Below, one piece after another: positions 28,939 to 41,078 of a stretch of 53,605 bases of DNA. The notes under the pieces are model-generated. The model was not told the DNA's origin, ran no database searches, and worked only from the letters and a program-made list of their open reading frames with translations. Source of the stretch: Planctomycetaceae bacterium (GTDB taxonomy: Bacteria; Planctomycetota; Planctomycetia; Pirellulales; Pirellulaceae); assembly GCA_012729315.1 (NCBI GenBank), contig JAAYDI010000155.1, positions 1 to 53,605 on the forward strand. Direction: 5' to 3'. Each line of letters starts with the position of its first letter. Position 1 is the first letter of the stretch. The position numbers and the translations under genes are program-made.

Positions 28939-29290
28939 GGCCCTGCTTACCCTTTGAATAAGACTTCCGCCGCAGACCGCGTCCGTGTGCCAATTCTGGT
29001 TCCGGCGGTAAAGCTAACAGCAGGTTGGCTTTCGGTCAACGCCACCCCCTGGACTCCCCAGCCCCCGCGGCGCGCGGCCATTTGTGCCCGGACGCGGACG
29101 GGGGCCAGTCCGCCGCCGGCGCATCCCGGGCCGGGCGGCAGGTTGGGGCCCGGGCCGGCTCGCGCGCTCGGTCGGCGCACAGTTTAGGCCGGACCCACCT
29201 CGCACATCCCGGATGTGTCCGGCCTTTCTCGTTGTAGTCAGACGCCGGTCACCATCGACAAGATGGGCCAGCGCATGAGTCGGCTGCCGA
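28939..29290. other. Spacer between the helicase and histone-like genes
   Basis: 352 bp, very GC-rich in the middle. I see no supported gene, repeat or clear promoter. The promoter of the helicase should be in the part next to 28938. Confidence 0.45.
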
Positions 29291-29527
29291 CTACTTCTTC
29301 GCAGCACGCTTGGCAGTCGTCGCTGTCTTGGCTTTCGTCGACCGGGCTGTGGTCTTCTTCGCTGCGGCGGCCTTGGTCGTCCCGCACGCTGCCTTGCAGC
29401 CGGTCTTCTTGGTTGTCGTCTTCGCCTTGGGCGAACGCTTGGCACTGGTCTTCGCGGCAGTCGTCTTCGCGGCAGTCGTCTTCGTGGCAGTCGTCTTTTT
29501 GGCAGTCGTCTTCTTGGTCGTTGCCAT
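29291..29527 (-). CDS. Histone H1-like, Lys/Ala/Thr-rich nucleoid protein
   Basis: 78 residues made almost entirely of Lys, Ala and Thr, in repeats such as KKTTA and AKTTAAK, ending AAKK. GAGGAG lies 9 bases before the ATG at 29527. This composition matches the C-terminal tail of eukaryotic H1 and small bacterial H1-like proteins (Hc1/HctB-like, common in planctomycetes and chlamydiae) that bind and compact DNA. Two Cys residues near the middle (KAAC) are unusual for such a tail. The long upstream spacer with inverted repeats suggests control at the promoter. Confidence 0.8.
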   Translation of the reverse strand: MATTKKTTAKKTTATKTTAAKTTAAKTSAKRSPKAKTTTKKTGCKAACGTTKAAAAKKTTARSTKAKTATTAKRAAKK

Positions 29528-29619
29528 TTACAATGGCTCCTCAATTGTGGACGTCCTATTCAGGTTCCGTCTGCGCCGCTGACACCCGGACGTCTCAAGG
29601 GGCTCAGCAGTCTCACCTT

Positions 29620-29645
29620 GCATGTGAGCGACGCATGTGAGCGAC
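29620..29645. repeat. Perfect 13-bp tandem duplication
   Basis: GCATGTGAGCGAC occurs twice in a row, about 95-120 bases upstream of the histone-like start. It may be slippage debris or a pair of protein-binding sites. Confidence 0.75.
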
Positions 29646-29699
29646 TCGCACATTCGAATCGCTCGTCACCACGTTCGTCCTGCGAACCAAGTCAATATG

Positions 29700-29719
29700 T
29701 AACGGTCTTGCGACCGTTA
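29700..29719. promoter_or_regulatory. Perfect palindrome, possible operator
   Basis: TAACGGTC-TTGC-GACCGTTA, with 8-bp arms, lies about 175 bases upstream of the histone-like gene. On the minus strand its edge reads TTACATATTG, resembling a weak -10. Such placement would suit a repressor site; this is inference. Confidence 0.4.
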
Positions 29720-30002
29720 TCGGCCACTTGCTTGATTCGCCCAACTCGCGCAATTGAATCAACTTTGCACGTCTTTCGTCAAGCCGAAATAGCAAACTTC
29801 ACAAAAAAAACTGGCTTCGCCGTCGCACGTCGTCACATTTGGCGCGCACGAGGTCGTCGCGCGAGCGCGTTGCGCTTGGTGGTCGCGCGCACTTGCAGCG
29901 ACGCGTGCAGCACGACGACGTCTGCAGTATGATAGGAATACGATGTCGACAGCACACACGAGCGCGTCGACCTGAACCGTGGTCACCACGTAGGGCGTCT
30001 GT

Positions 30003-31544
30003 ATGAACCCGCATTTGTCTGCGCTCTGTGCGTTGCTCGAGCAACCCGGTCGGCTCAGCGCCGAAGAGGTGGATCGCCTGCGCAGCGCGTGCCGTGCGCT
30101 GGCCGAGTTGACGGTGCCGGCCGTCGCGCCGCTGCTGACCGCCGTGCGTACGGCGGCCCGCGAGGGTGACGCTGAACGGGAGGCACGTTGCGAGACGGTC
30201 CTGGCTTCGCTGGTGCAGTGGCAACGGAAATGCGAGGCGTTGCTGGACGCCGCAGCGCGCGAGCAGATCTCGTTGTTGTATCAGGAGTTAGACGCACAGT
30301 CCGCGTGTCGGCCGCGGCTGCTGCAGTGGCTCGCAACGGCCGCCAGCGAGGCGGACCTGCGGCTGTTTGTCGACCTGGTTGTGGCCGATCCGCCAGCCCA
30401 CGGGCAGGCGGCCGCGGTGGCGCTGGCGCCTTTGTTTCAGCGCGTCCAGTACGATCCGGCCGTGTTGTTCCCGGCGCTCTTCGCGGCCCTCGAGCACCTG
30501 TGTCTTGCCGCGCCGGTGTTGGACCTGTCCAACTTCCTGTGCCGCGCGCGGCACGTGGAGCGGCATCCGGGCTGGGACCGCCGGGACGAATTGATCGCGT
30601 TGCTGGGAAGCATCGTGCAGCGTCTGGCTCAACTGGAAGAGCTACCCGCAGGCGCGGAACCGGACTGGGCCGAGGTGCGGCACCAGGTCGACGAAGGGGT
30701 CGCCCTGGTGGTCGCTCTGTGCGACGCCTTGGCCTTGATCGGTGACCCGCGCGCAAGCGGCAAGCTGTATCAAGCCATGGAATTGGCGCACCGGCGGATT
30801 CGCGTGGAAGCGGCGGCTGCCCTGGCGAAGTTGGGGGAAGCGGCCGGCGTTCAGGCTCTCGTGGCGCTGGCTGCCGAGCCGGTGGTGCGGCTCCACGTTC
30901 TGCACCACACGGCTGAACTTGGCCTGAGCGATCAGGTCGACCCCCAGTACACGTCGGATGTCGCACGCGCGGAAGGCGCCGTGGCCGTGGAACTGGCCCA
31001 GCCCACCTTCTTCGGCGTACCACCGGCCGATCTGCAGCTGGTGGACGACCGCACCCGGTTCTGGCCTGGCTATGCCGAACCGGTCCGCTGTTACCTGTTC
31101 CGCTTCACCTACCGCGCGACGGCCGGCGAGTACAGTAACGTGGCCATCGCCGGTCCGCTGGTACATGCCTTTGCAGCAGACCTGAGCGATCTGCCGCCGG
31201 ACGACATCTATGCCGCGTACGCCGGCTGGCATGTCGAACATGAGAGCATCTACGAAGTGCCCGTCGACACGCTGCCGGCCGGGGAACGCGGCCAGCTGTA
31301 TCGGTTCGAACGCCACCTGCGGGACGCCGGATATGAGGACGTGCAGAGCGCCCTGCTGGGCCATTTCTTCGGCGATCGTGTGCTTGTGGCACGCGCCGTG
31401 CGCGCCGAAGTGGCCGGCATCGCCGTGACAGATCAACAGGAGATCGAGTGGTTTCCGCACCGCACGCGGCGCCACCCCATCGGCCCGATCGAAGCCTTCT
31501 GCATCTACAAGGGGCGGCGACTACTTCGGGCCTTCAACCACTGA
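30003..31544 (+). CDS. HEAT-like repeat protein of unknown function
   Basis: 513 residues with no signal peptide. The first two thirds are Ala/Leu-rich helices. A clear HEAT-type unit is at about 245-300 (DALALIGDPRAS, then AAALAKLGEAAGVQALVAL). The last third (about 335-513) is a different, aromatic-rich domain with YLFRFTYR and HEFF-like segments that I cannot name. Segments around residues 345-420 read like a small alpha/beta domain. No conserved catalytic motif is visible. It is divergent from the histone-like gene and convergent with a decayed gluconolactonase remnant. Confidence 0.7.
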   Translation: MNPHLSALCALLEQPGRLSAEEVDRLRSACRALAELTVPAVAPLLTAVRTAAREGDAEREARCETVLASLVQWQRKCEALLDAAAREQISLLYQELDAQSACRPRLLQWLATAASEADLRLFVDLVVADPPAHGQAAAVALAPLFQRVQYDPAVLFPALFAALEHLCLAAPVLDLSNFLCRARHVERHPGWDRRDELIALLGSIVQRLAQLEELPAGAEPDWAEVRHQVDEGVALVVALCDALALIGDPRASGKLYQAMELAHRRIRVEAAAALAKLGEAAGVQALVALAAEPVVRLHVLHHTAELGLSDQVDPQYTSDVARAEGAVAVELAQPTFFGVPPADLQLVDDRTRFWPGYAEPVRCYLFRFTYRATAGEYSNVAIAGPLVHAFAADLSDLPPDDIYAAYAGWHVEHESIYEVPVDTLPAGERGQLYRFERHLRDAGYEDVQSALLGHFFGDRVLVARAVRAEVAGIAVTDQQEIEWFPHRTRRHPIGPIEAFCIYKGRRLLRAFNH

Positions 31545-31727
31545 CCAGCCGGACACGAGCGTCAGGATCCGGCACAGATGCAATGTCCGCCGTGATGTAC
31601 AGCGTCTTGCCGTCGTCGCCGAACCTGCAGTTGGCGGCCGGCAACAATACCAGGATGCTCCCCGGCCCCGTCGCCCACAGATTGCCCAGTCATCCCATGT
31701 GTGTGAGGACTCGAATACCACGGCAGC
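31545..31727 (-). pseudogene. Decayed C-terminal remnant of an SMP-30/gluconolactonase gene
   Basis: Read on the minus strand, this gap encodes LGNLWATGPGSILVLLP, then ANCRFGDDGKTLYITAD. These are the hallmark end-of-protein motifs of the SMP-30/gluconolactonase/LRE family (GNLxxTGPGG and NCxxGxDxKTLYIT). An in-frame TGA precedes the first motif. After ITAD the family-like ending LHLCRILTLVSGW continues in a shifted frame. The N-terminal propeller is gone; the fragment is squeezed between the ilvB stop and the HEAT-like gene. Confidence 0.7.
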
Positions 31728-33500
31728 TCATTGCATGATCGTGTCGTCGACGCTGTGTCCCGCGGGAATCATGGGCAGCACATGTTCCATGTAGGGCACC
31801 TGCACGTCGAGCACGAAGGGGCCGGTGGCGGCGAGCATCTCATCCATGGCGTCGCTGAGATCCGACTTCCGACTCACGGTAGCGGCGCCACAGCCGTAGC
31901 CCTTGGCGATCGTCACATAGTCCGGGTATCGCTCGGCGGCGTAGACCCCCTGCCCTTTGCCGCTCGCCTCGGCATGATGGATGGGCCCCAGGTAGGTATG
32001 GGCCCGGTTGCCCGCCATGAAACGGTCTTCCCACTGGACGACCATCCCCAGGTGCTGGTTATTGAGCAGCAGCACCTTTACGGGCAGGTTCTCGCAGTAA
32101 CAGGTGGCGAGTTCCTGGATGTTCATCTGAAAGCTGCCGTCGCCGTCGATGTCGACTACCAGAGCGTCAGGATGGGCCACCTGGGCGCCCATGGCGGCCG
32201 GAAGCCCGAACCCCATGGTTCCCAGCCCGGAGCTGGACAGCCAGGTGCGGGGATAGCGGAACTTGTAGAACTGCGCCGTCCACATCTGATGCTGCCCCAC
32301 GCCCGATGCGATGATCGTCTTGCGCTCCCGCGTCTTCTCGCAGAGCGTGGCGATCGCGTGCTGCTGCAGGATCCCGTCGAACTGCTGGTTGTAATGGAAG
32401 GGTAACTCCCGCTTCCACTGCTGACACTGTTCGACCCAGACCGCGATCTCCTGCCGCATCGATTCGACCTGCTTGTTCAGCGCGCGGAGCGCAGATTGCA
32501 GGTCGGCCACGATCGGCAGGTGCGCCGGCTTGATCTTGTTTAGTTCCGAGGGGTCGATGTCGATGTGGACAATCCGGGCGCGCTTCGCGAATTCCGACAC
32601 CTTGCCGGTCACGCGATCGTCGAATCGCACACCGAAGGCCAGCAGCAGATCGCAGTCCCGCACGGCTCGGTTGGCGTACGTGCTGCCATGCATCCCCAGC
32701 ATATCGAGCGAGAGGGGATCGTCGGCGGGGAACGCTCCGAGCCCCATGATCGTCATCGCGACCGGAATGCCGGTGATGCGTACGAACTCGCGCAGCTCCT
32801 CGCTGGCATCGGCGGCGATGATCCCGCCCCCACAGTAGACCACCGGGCGCTTGGCCATCCTGATCGCGGCCGCCGCCTGCTCGATCGCGCCGCTCGCGGG
32901 TTCCTTCCGCCGGCCATCGTAGCCGGGCAGATTCATCGGCACGTCCCACTGCGGCGTGCAGTTCGTCATCTGCACGTCCTTGGGCAGGTCGATCAGCACC
33001 GGGCCGGGGCGGCCGGTCGTGGCGACGTGAAACGCTTCGCACACGATCCGCGTGATGTCGTTCACGTCGGTCACCAGGTAGTGATGCTTCGTGATGCCCC
33101 GGCAGACCTCGACCATGGGCGTTTCCTGGAACGCGTCGGACCCGATGACCGGTGTCGCCACCTGGCCGGTCACGGCAATCAGCGGCACACTGTCCAGCTT
33201 GGCGTCCGCGATGGCGGTCACCAGGTTGGTGGCCCCCGGACCACTGGTGGCTATGCAGACACCCGGCCGCCCGGTAGAACGCGCATAGCCCTGAGCGGCG
33301 AAACCGCCCCCTTGCTCATGTCGCGGCAGGACCGTGCGAATCCGATCGGCGTAGCGCCGCAACGCCTGGTGGATCGGCATGCTGGCCCCACCCGGATACG
33401 CGAAGATGACCCGCACGTCACGGTCCACCAGGGATTTGACCAGGATGTCGGCCCCGCTCATGGTATCCGTATCGGCAGGTGGTCTCGGCGTCGTAGACAT
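31728..33500 (-). CDS. ilvB: Acetolactate synthase large subunit
   Basis: This TPP enzyme makes acetolactate or acetohydroxybutyrate, the first common step of branched-chain amino-acid synthesis. The ATG at 33500 has GGGAG at good spacing and gives 590 residues. Visible are the N-terminal TPP-binding part ([15 protein letters not shown] with the active-site Glu in [15 protein letters not shown]), the FAD/central domain, and the C-terminal TPP motif GDGSFQMN...NNQHLGMV. The regulatory subunit ilvN is not adjacent on either side, which is unusual because ilvB and ilvN are often neighbours. Confidence 0.95.
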   Translation of the reverse strand: MSTTPRPPADTDTMSGADILVKSLVDRDVRVIFAYPGGASMPIHQALRRYADRIRTVLPRHEQGGGFAAQGYARSTGRPGVCIATSGPGATNLVTAIADAKLDSVPLIAVTGQVATPVIGSDAFQETPMVEVCRGITKHHYLVTDVNDITRIVCEAFHVATTGRPGPVLIDLPKDVQMTNCTPQWDVPMNLPGYDGRRKEPASGAIEQAAAAIRMAKRPVVYCGGGIIAADASEELREFVRITGIPVAMTIMGLGAFPADDPLSLDMLGMHGSTYANRAVRDCDLLLAFGVRFDDRVTGKVSEFAKRARIVHIDIDPSELNKIKPAHLPIVADLQSALRALNKQVESMRQEIAVWVEQCQQWKRELPFHYNQQFDGILQQHAIATLCEKTRERKTIIASGVGQHQMWTAQFYKFRYPRTWLSSSGLGTMGFGLPAAMGAQVAHPDALVVDIDGDGSFQMNIQELATCYCENLPVKVLLLNNQHLGMVVQWEDRFMAGNRAHTYLGPIHHAEASGKGQGVYAAERYPDYVTIAKGYGCGAATVSRKSDLSDAMDEMLAATGPFVLDVQVPYMEHVLPMIPAGHSVDDTIMQ

Positions 33501-33619
33501 GGCAGCTCCCACAAAACACGAAAACAAACAAGTCTACGTCGCCACCCGGTACCGTTCAAGGCACTCCGCCAGAGGAGAGAGGAGCGAGGAGCGAGGAGAC
33601 GCGGTGGCCGCCCCGACGA

Positions 33620-36466
<2,847 letters not shown>

Positions 36467-36883
36467 GAGCAGAAACACACACTGATCAAGCCAAACGGTG
36501 TAATGCAAACTCCCCACCGTAACAAAGCCCCGGACGACTCGGAAGGGGCAATTGGCAGGCCCTCCAGGACGCGCGGCCATACCGGTACCGGTTGCGGCAG
36601 GCCTCGAGCGTCCGCAGGCGCGGCTCACGCAAGACGCGCTGACCACCCGTCGAATTGGCGTGTGGCACAGCCTCACTGATGAGGGGGACCCGGGGTAGCT
36701 TGACCAAGGGGGTGTGGTACAATACGAGGCGATGAACTCCGAGCCAGAAATCCTGCCTGGATGGACCGGGTGTGAGCCGAGTGGAGGTTGCGGAGGGAAA
36801 TCGATCAGCGGGGTAGCGCACCACATCAGGTTATCGCTTCCGCCAGTCGCCCGACCACGTCCTTCCGTCTCTGGCCCTGGCCG

Positions 36884-36917
36884 CCAGGTACTATCAGGTG
36901 CCAGGTATTATCAGAGG
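36884..36917. repeat. Imperfect 17-bp tandem duplication
   Basis: CCAGGTACTATCAGGTG is followed by CCAGGTATTATCAGAGG (14 of 17 identical). It lies 150-190 bases upstream of the PIN/TRAM gene. Confidence 0.65.
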
Positions 36918-36927
36918 ACGACGCGGA

Positions 36928-36960
36928 GACTGTGTGCGTGCACAGTGTGCGTACACAGTC
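36928..36960. repeat. 11-bp inverted repeat with internal duplication
   Basis: GACTGTGTGCG at 36928-36938 pairs with CGTACACAGTC at 36950-36960 with one mismatch. The interior also carries GTGTGCGTGCACA/GTGTGCGTACACA as a near-tandem pair. It may be an operator for the downstream gene; no T-run follows. Confidence 0.5.
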
Positions 36961-37069
36961 GACGAGTTTATATGTTCATACGGGATCATTCCAATGGCGG
37001 TACCGTCGGCACGCCCGCGTCGTTGCCGGAGGTGTTCTGCTTTGACTGCTAGGGAAAAGAAAAGGTATC

Positions 37070-38125
37070 ATGGCGCTACTGATTCTTCGCTGTTTATTCA
37101 TGGTGGTGGCGATCGGGTTGACCAGCCTGCTGGTCAGCACCGATGCGTTGCGTTCGGGGGCTGTCTGGCTCCCCTGGTTGATTTTCTTCTCGGTGCTCGT
37201 GGCGGCCATCGCGGTGATCATGGCCGACACGTTCACGCGGAACAAACGGATCGACACGATTTCAGCGGTCTATTTTGGCACGCTGGTGGGCATGCTGCTC
37301 ACGTACGCGTTGAGCCGGGCGGTGGCGCCGCTGCTGGATCTGGTCGAGGTGCACAAAGTCTATCGCAACGCGGTGGAAATCGGGCTGGGGGTGGTGCTGG
37401 TCTACACCTGCATCAGTCTGTTGCTGCAAACGAAGGACGATTTCCGATTCATTATCCCGTACGTCGAATTCACCAAGGATGTGAAGGGGCTCCGCCCGTA
37501 CATTCTGGACACGAGTGTCGTGATAGACGGGCGCGTGGCGGATCTGGTGGAGACCGATATTCTGGACAACACGCTGATCATGCCACGGTTTGTGTTGAGC
37601 GAGCTGCAGCGGATTGCGGACAGCAGTGACAAGCTGCGCCGCTCGCGGGGACGGCGCGGCCTGGACATCCTGAATCGCCTGCGGTCCGACAAGAAGGTCG
37701 ACCTGAAGATCTACGATCGCGACCTGGCGGAGCTGACCGGGCATCCGGTCGACATGAAGCTGGTGCTGTTGGCGAAGCACCTGGAAGGGAAGATCGTCAC
37801 GGGGGACTACAACCTCAACAAGATCGCACGGCTGCACAATGTTCCGGTGATCAATCTTAACGACGTGGCGAATTCGCTCAAGCCGGTCTATCTGCCGGGG
37901 GAGACGTTTGCGGTGCGGATCGTCAAGCCGGGGGAGGCGCCGGGGCAAGGAGTGGGCTATCTGGACGACGGCACGATGATCGTCGTGGAAGACGGGCGCG
38001 ATCACATTGGCGAGACGGTGAAGATTACCGTCACCAGTGTGTTGCAGACCAGCGCGGGCCGGATGATCTTCGGGCGCTACGAGGAGACGGTCACCGGCGA
38101 TGCAGCGCAGGAAGAAAAGGTGTAA
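37070..38125 (+). CDS. Membrane PIN/TRAM-domain protein (YacL-like)
   Basis: 351 residues. The first 125 contain four membrane helices (about 2-22, 31-50, 65-85 and 103-125). A PIN domain follows (about 140-260), starting YILDTSVVIDGRVADL, with the Asp residues expected of this RNase fold. The C-terminus (about 280-340) is a TRAM domain, a small nucleic-acid-binding barrel. This order matches YacL of Bacillus and its relatives. AAAAGG precedes the ATG. A role as a membrane-tethered nuclease is family inference. Confidence 0.9.
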   Translation: MALLILRCLFMVVAIGLTSLLVSTDALRSGAVWLPWLIFFSVLVAAIAVIMADTFTRNKRIDTISAVYFGTLVGMLLTYALSRAVAPLLDLVEVHKVYRNAVEIGLGVVLVYTCISLLLQTKDDFRFIIPYVEFTKDVKGLRPYILDTSVVIDGRVADLVETDILDNTLIMPRFVLSELQRIADSSDKLRRSRGRRGLDILNRLRSDKKVDLKIYDRDLAELTGHPVDMKLVLLAKHLEGKIVTGDYNLNKIARLHNVPVINLNDVANSLKPVYLPGETFAVRIVKPGEAPGQGVGYLDDGTMIVVEDGRDHIGETVKITVTSVLQTSAGRMIFGRYEETVTGDAAQEEKV

Positions 38126-38143
38126 CGGCGGCCGGCGGCGGTG

Positions 38144-39022
38144 TCAGTGGGGGACGCGTTGCAGGCGTTCCGTCGCCATGCGGCAGTAGTCGGGCACGCA
38201 GTCGATACCGATGTAATCCCGCTCCAGCCGCCGCGCGACGACGGCCGTCGTGCCGCTGCCCAGGAACGGATCGAGCACGATGCCGCGCGGCGGACAGCCG
38301 GCCTGCAGACAGTTCACCACCAGCTGCTCGGGGTAGACGGCGAAATGCGCCTCGCGGAACTTGGACAAGGGGATCGACCAGACTGTGCGTTTGTTGCGCC
38401 CCTTGGGGTGAAAGGCCTGATCCCAGCGCCCGGCGTGCAGATTCGATGACCCGCGGTTCTTCCCGTTCTCGGGAGTGCCATCGCGCTGGAAGAAGTGCCG
38501 CCTCCCCCCCCGCATCCGGCTCTGCGCAGTGAACGTCACATGAGGTTCCCGGATGGCATCGGCGTCGTAGTAATACTGTTTCGACTTGGTCAGGAAGAAC
38601 ACGTACTCGTGGTCGGTGGTCGGCCGCGTTCTGACGGCCGACGGCATGGCGTTAGGCTTGTGCCAGATGATGTCGCTCCGCAGGATCCAGCCGTCGTCGA
38701 TCAGCGCCAACGCCACCCGCCAGGGCAGACCCAGTTGCTGTCCGCGCACGTACTTGTCGCCCAGGACGAGCCACAGCGAGCCGGCGTCACGGAGCACGCG
38801 GCGGCATTCGGCCAGGATCTTCACCAGCCGCTGCACATACTCCGCCGGCGTCGCTTCGTGCCCCAACTGCAGGTCGGACGTGTAGTCGCGCTGCTGGTAA
38901 TAGGGGGGGCTCGTGACGACGGTATCCACGATGCATTCCGGCAGCCGCTGGAGTTGCTGCAGCGCGTCACCGCACAAGATGACGTTGCGCCACGCGTCCG
39001 GCGTCGGTTGGGAACCAGTCAT
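38144..39022 (-). CDS. Solitary beta-class DNA methyltransferase (N4-cytosine or N6-adenine)
   Basis: 292 residues. The catalytic motif IV, TSPPYY (37-42), comes before the SAM-binding motif I, DPFLGSGTT (251-259). That order defines the beta class. SPPY is typical of N4-cytosine enzymes, though some N6-adenine enzymes share it. The middle (about 150-230) is the variable target-recognition part. No restriction endonuclease gene is adjacent, so it is probably a solitary methyltransferase. It converges with the PIN/TRAM gene and lies 16 bases after argS. Confidence 0.9.
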   Translation of the reverse strand: MTGSQPTPDAWRNVILCGDALQQLQRLPECIVDTVVTSPPYYQQRDYTSDLQLGHEATPAEYVQRLVKILAECRRVLRDAGSLWLVLGDKYVRGQQLGLPWRVALALIDDGWILRSDIIWHKPNAMPSAVRTRPTTDHEYVFFLTKSKQYYYDADAIREPHVTFTAQSRMRGGRRHFFQRDGTPENGKNRGSSNLHAGRWDQAFHPKGRNKRTVWSIPLSKFREAHFAVYPEQLVVNCLQAGCPPRGIVLDPFLGSGTTAVVARRLERDYIGIDCVPDYCRMATERLQRVPH

Positions 39023-39038
39023 GCACCCACCCTCTCGA

Positions 39039-41006
39039 TCACATCTTGTCGATCACTCCGATCCCCAGCAGTGCCAGTCCCTGCCTGATCGTGCGACCGG
39101 TCAGATCGCACAGCACCAGCCGGCTGTGGCGCACCGCCTCCGATTCGGCGCGCAGTACATCACATTGCTGGTAGAACCGGGAGAATTTCGTGGCCAGCGA
39201 GAACAGATAGGCGGTCAGCACATTCGGGCGGTAGTCTTCCAGGCTCTTGTCGAGTGCGTCGCCGAACTGGACCAGTTCCAGCGCCAGATCGCGTTCGGCG
39301 TCTTGGGTCAGCAGGATCCGATGGCCGGCGGTGCGGAGCGTTTCCACCTGGACATTTCCCCGCTGGAAAATGCTCTGCGTCCGGGCATAGGAGTACTGCA
39401 TGTACGTGGCCGTGTTCCCTTCGAGCGCCACCATCTTGTCGTAGCTGAACACGTAATCGCTGGTGCGGTTGTGCGACAGGTCGGCGTATTTCAGCGCGGC
39501 GTGCCCCACCGTCTGGGCAATCTCCTGCCGCTGTTCGGCGCTCAGTTCGGGCCCCCCCGGCTTGCTGTCGTCGTTGTCGGCCACCACGGCATGGGCGCGG
39601 CGAATCGCTTCATCGAGGAGGCCTTCGAGTCCCACCACCTCGCCGCTGCGCGTGCGGTAGGGACGCCCGTCCTCGCCCAGAACCGTGCCGAAACTGATGT
39701 GCCGCAGCGTCACCTGATCGTAACCCCACAGCCGCGCGGTTGCGAACAGCTTGCCAAAATGCTCCCCCTGCCGATGGTCGACCACGTACAGCATCTCGTC
39801 TGGCTGCCACTGCTCCATCCGGTACTGGATCGTCGCCAGATCGGTCGTGGCGTAGAGGAACGCCCCGTCCTGCTTGCGAATGATCATCGGCGTGTCGTAC
39901 TCGGGAAGAAACACGCACACGGCCCCGTCGCTCGTGCGCGCCAGGTCGCGGGCGGTCAGGTCCTGCACCACGGCTGCCAGCCGATCGTGATAGAAGCTCT
40001 CCCCCAGCTCGTGATCGAACGTGATGCCCAGACGGTCATAAATCCGGCGCATATCGGCTTTGCACAGCGGCAGGAACTCGTGCCACAGGGCCAGATTCTC
40101 GAGGTCGCCGGCGTGCAGCCGGGCCGTCTGGTCCAGGACCGCCCGCTCGATGTCGGCGTGCTCCCGGGCCAGCGCAGCGAGCTGCGGATCGTGCTCCACC
40201 GCGGCGATCTTCCCCCGCAGCTCGTCGCACTTCGCGGCCGTTTCGGCCACCTGCTGCTGTGCATCGCGCAGGATCTTCCCCAGCTTCTTGTCCTGAGGGT
40301 GCGCCTGGTGCGCGTCCCGCTGTGCCGCCACGTGCGCCTGCTGGTCGCCCAACTGCCGTTCCCGCTCGGGCAGCTCGCGCACCGCCGCGTGATAGTCGAT
40401 CAGCTGCTGGACCAGCTTGTACAGACGTCCCAGCTCGCGCACCGGCTGCGCACGATAGGCCGGCTCGGCCACGAAATGCTTGTAGCCGTAAATGATCATG
40501 CCGAACTGCGTGCCCCAGTCCCCCAGATGATTGTCGCTGATGACGTGGTGACCGACGAACTGCAATGTGCGGTAGATCGCGTCGCCAATGACGGTCGAGC
40601 GGATGTGGCCGACATGCATCGCCTTGGCCACGTTGGGAGACGAGTAGTCCACGACGATCGTGCGCGGTGCCGCGACGCGGGGAATCCCCAGCCGCTCGTC
40701 GCGCACGGCCTGCTCCAGACGCGCTACCAGCCAGTCGCAGCGCAGACGCAGATTGATGAAGCCCTTGCCCGCCACTTCCGGCCGCTCGCAGAGATCGTCC
40801 ACCTGCAGCGAATCCACGATGCGCTGCGCCACCTCCTGCGGCGACTGCCGCAGTTGCTTGGCCAGCGGCATCGCCAGGTTGGCCTGATAGTCGCCGAACC
40901 GCGCGTCCTGCGCCGGACGGATCATCTCCAACAAGTCGTCCACCGAGTCGACAAGCGACAGCAGGACTGGACGAAACCGCTCCCGAAGCGTGGCAAGAAT
41001 GCTCAT
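39039..41006 (-). CDS. argS: Arginyl-tRNA synthetase with an extended insertion
   Basis: This class I synthetase charges tRNA-Arg. The ATG at 41006 gives 655 residues, about 80 more than the usual 550-580. The N-terminal Add-1 tRNA-binding domain is at 1-100, the HIGH-type motif is AMHVGHIRST near residue 124, and the C-terminal helical anticodon-binding domain includes YMQYSYARTQSI near 540. The extra length is a Gln/Glu/Lys-rich, probably coiled-coil, insertion in the catalytic domain around 210-300. No canonical KMSKS is visible, as in many ArgS proteins. Confidence 0.95.
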   Translation of the reverse strand: MSILATLRERFRPVLLSLVDSVDDLLEMIRPAQDARFGDYQANLAMPLAKQLRQSPQEVAQRIVDSLQVDDLCERPEVAGKGFINLRLRCDWLVARLEQAVRDERLGIPRVAAPRTIVVDYSSPNVAKAMHVGHIRSTVIGDAIYRTLQFVGHHVISDNHLGDWGTQFGMIIYGYKHFVAEPAYRAQPVRELGRLYKLVQQLIDYHAAVRELPERERQLGDQQAHVAAQRDAHQAHPQDKKLGKILRDAQQQVAETAAKCDELRGKIAAVEHDPQLAALAREHADIERAVLDQTARLHAGDLENLALWHEFLPLCKADMRRIYDRLGITFDHELGESFYHDRLAAVVQDLTARDLARTSDGAVCVFLPEYDTPMIIRKQDGAFLYATTDLATIQYRMEQWQPDEMLYVVDHRQGEHFGKLFATARLWGYDQVTLRHISFGTVLGEDGRPYRTRSGEVVGLEGLLDEAIRRAHAVVADNDDSKPGGPELSAEQRQEIAQTVGHAALKYADLSHNRTSDYVFSYDKMVALEGNTATYMQYSYARTQSIFQRGNVQVETLRTAGHRILLTQDAERDLALELVQFGDALDKSLEDYRPNVLTAYLFSLATKFSRFYQQCDVLRAESEAVRHSRLVLCDLTGRTIRQGLALLGIGVIDKM

Positions 41007-41078
41007 GGTCTGCTCGTTCGACTGGTTCCCTCTCCGACACCGGCCCCCCACGCCGGATGCCCGGCCGGCGCTGCGATC

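Larger units (their letters stand above)
29528..30002. other. Divergent spacer, lower GC, with repeats
   Basis: 475 bp between the divergent histone-like and HEAT-like genes. It is more AT-rich than its surroundings, with a run of eight A near 29803-29810. It contains a 13-bp direct repeat and a perfect 8-bp palindrome, listed separately. No gene is supported. Confidence 0.55.
36467..37069. other. Spacer between uvrA and the PIN/TRAM gene, with repeats
   Basis: 603 bp between divergent genes. It holds an imperfect 17-bp tandem duplication (36884-36917) and an 11-bp inverted repeat (36928-36960), listed separately. A TTGACC/TACAAT pair near 36700 has only a 12-base spacer and was not accepted as a promoter. 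No gene is supported. Confidence 0.5.

Noticed and set aside
29640-29680. Possible tRNA-like TTCGAATC box
   Set aside because: No acceptor stem or anticodon arm can be folded around it.
33570-33602. Purine-rich GAGGAGC repeats near ilvB
   Set aside because: Only about three imperfect 7-bp units; too short to call more than low-complexity sequence.
36700-36723. TTGACC and TACAAT as a promoter
   Set aside because: The spacer is only 12 bases, too short for a sigma70 promoter.
38144-39022. Restriction-modification system
   Set aside because: No endonuclease or specificity gene flanks the methyltransferase; neighbours are argS and the PIN/TRAM gene.
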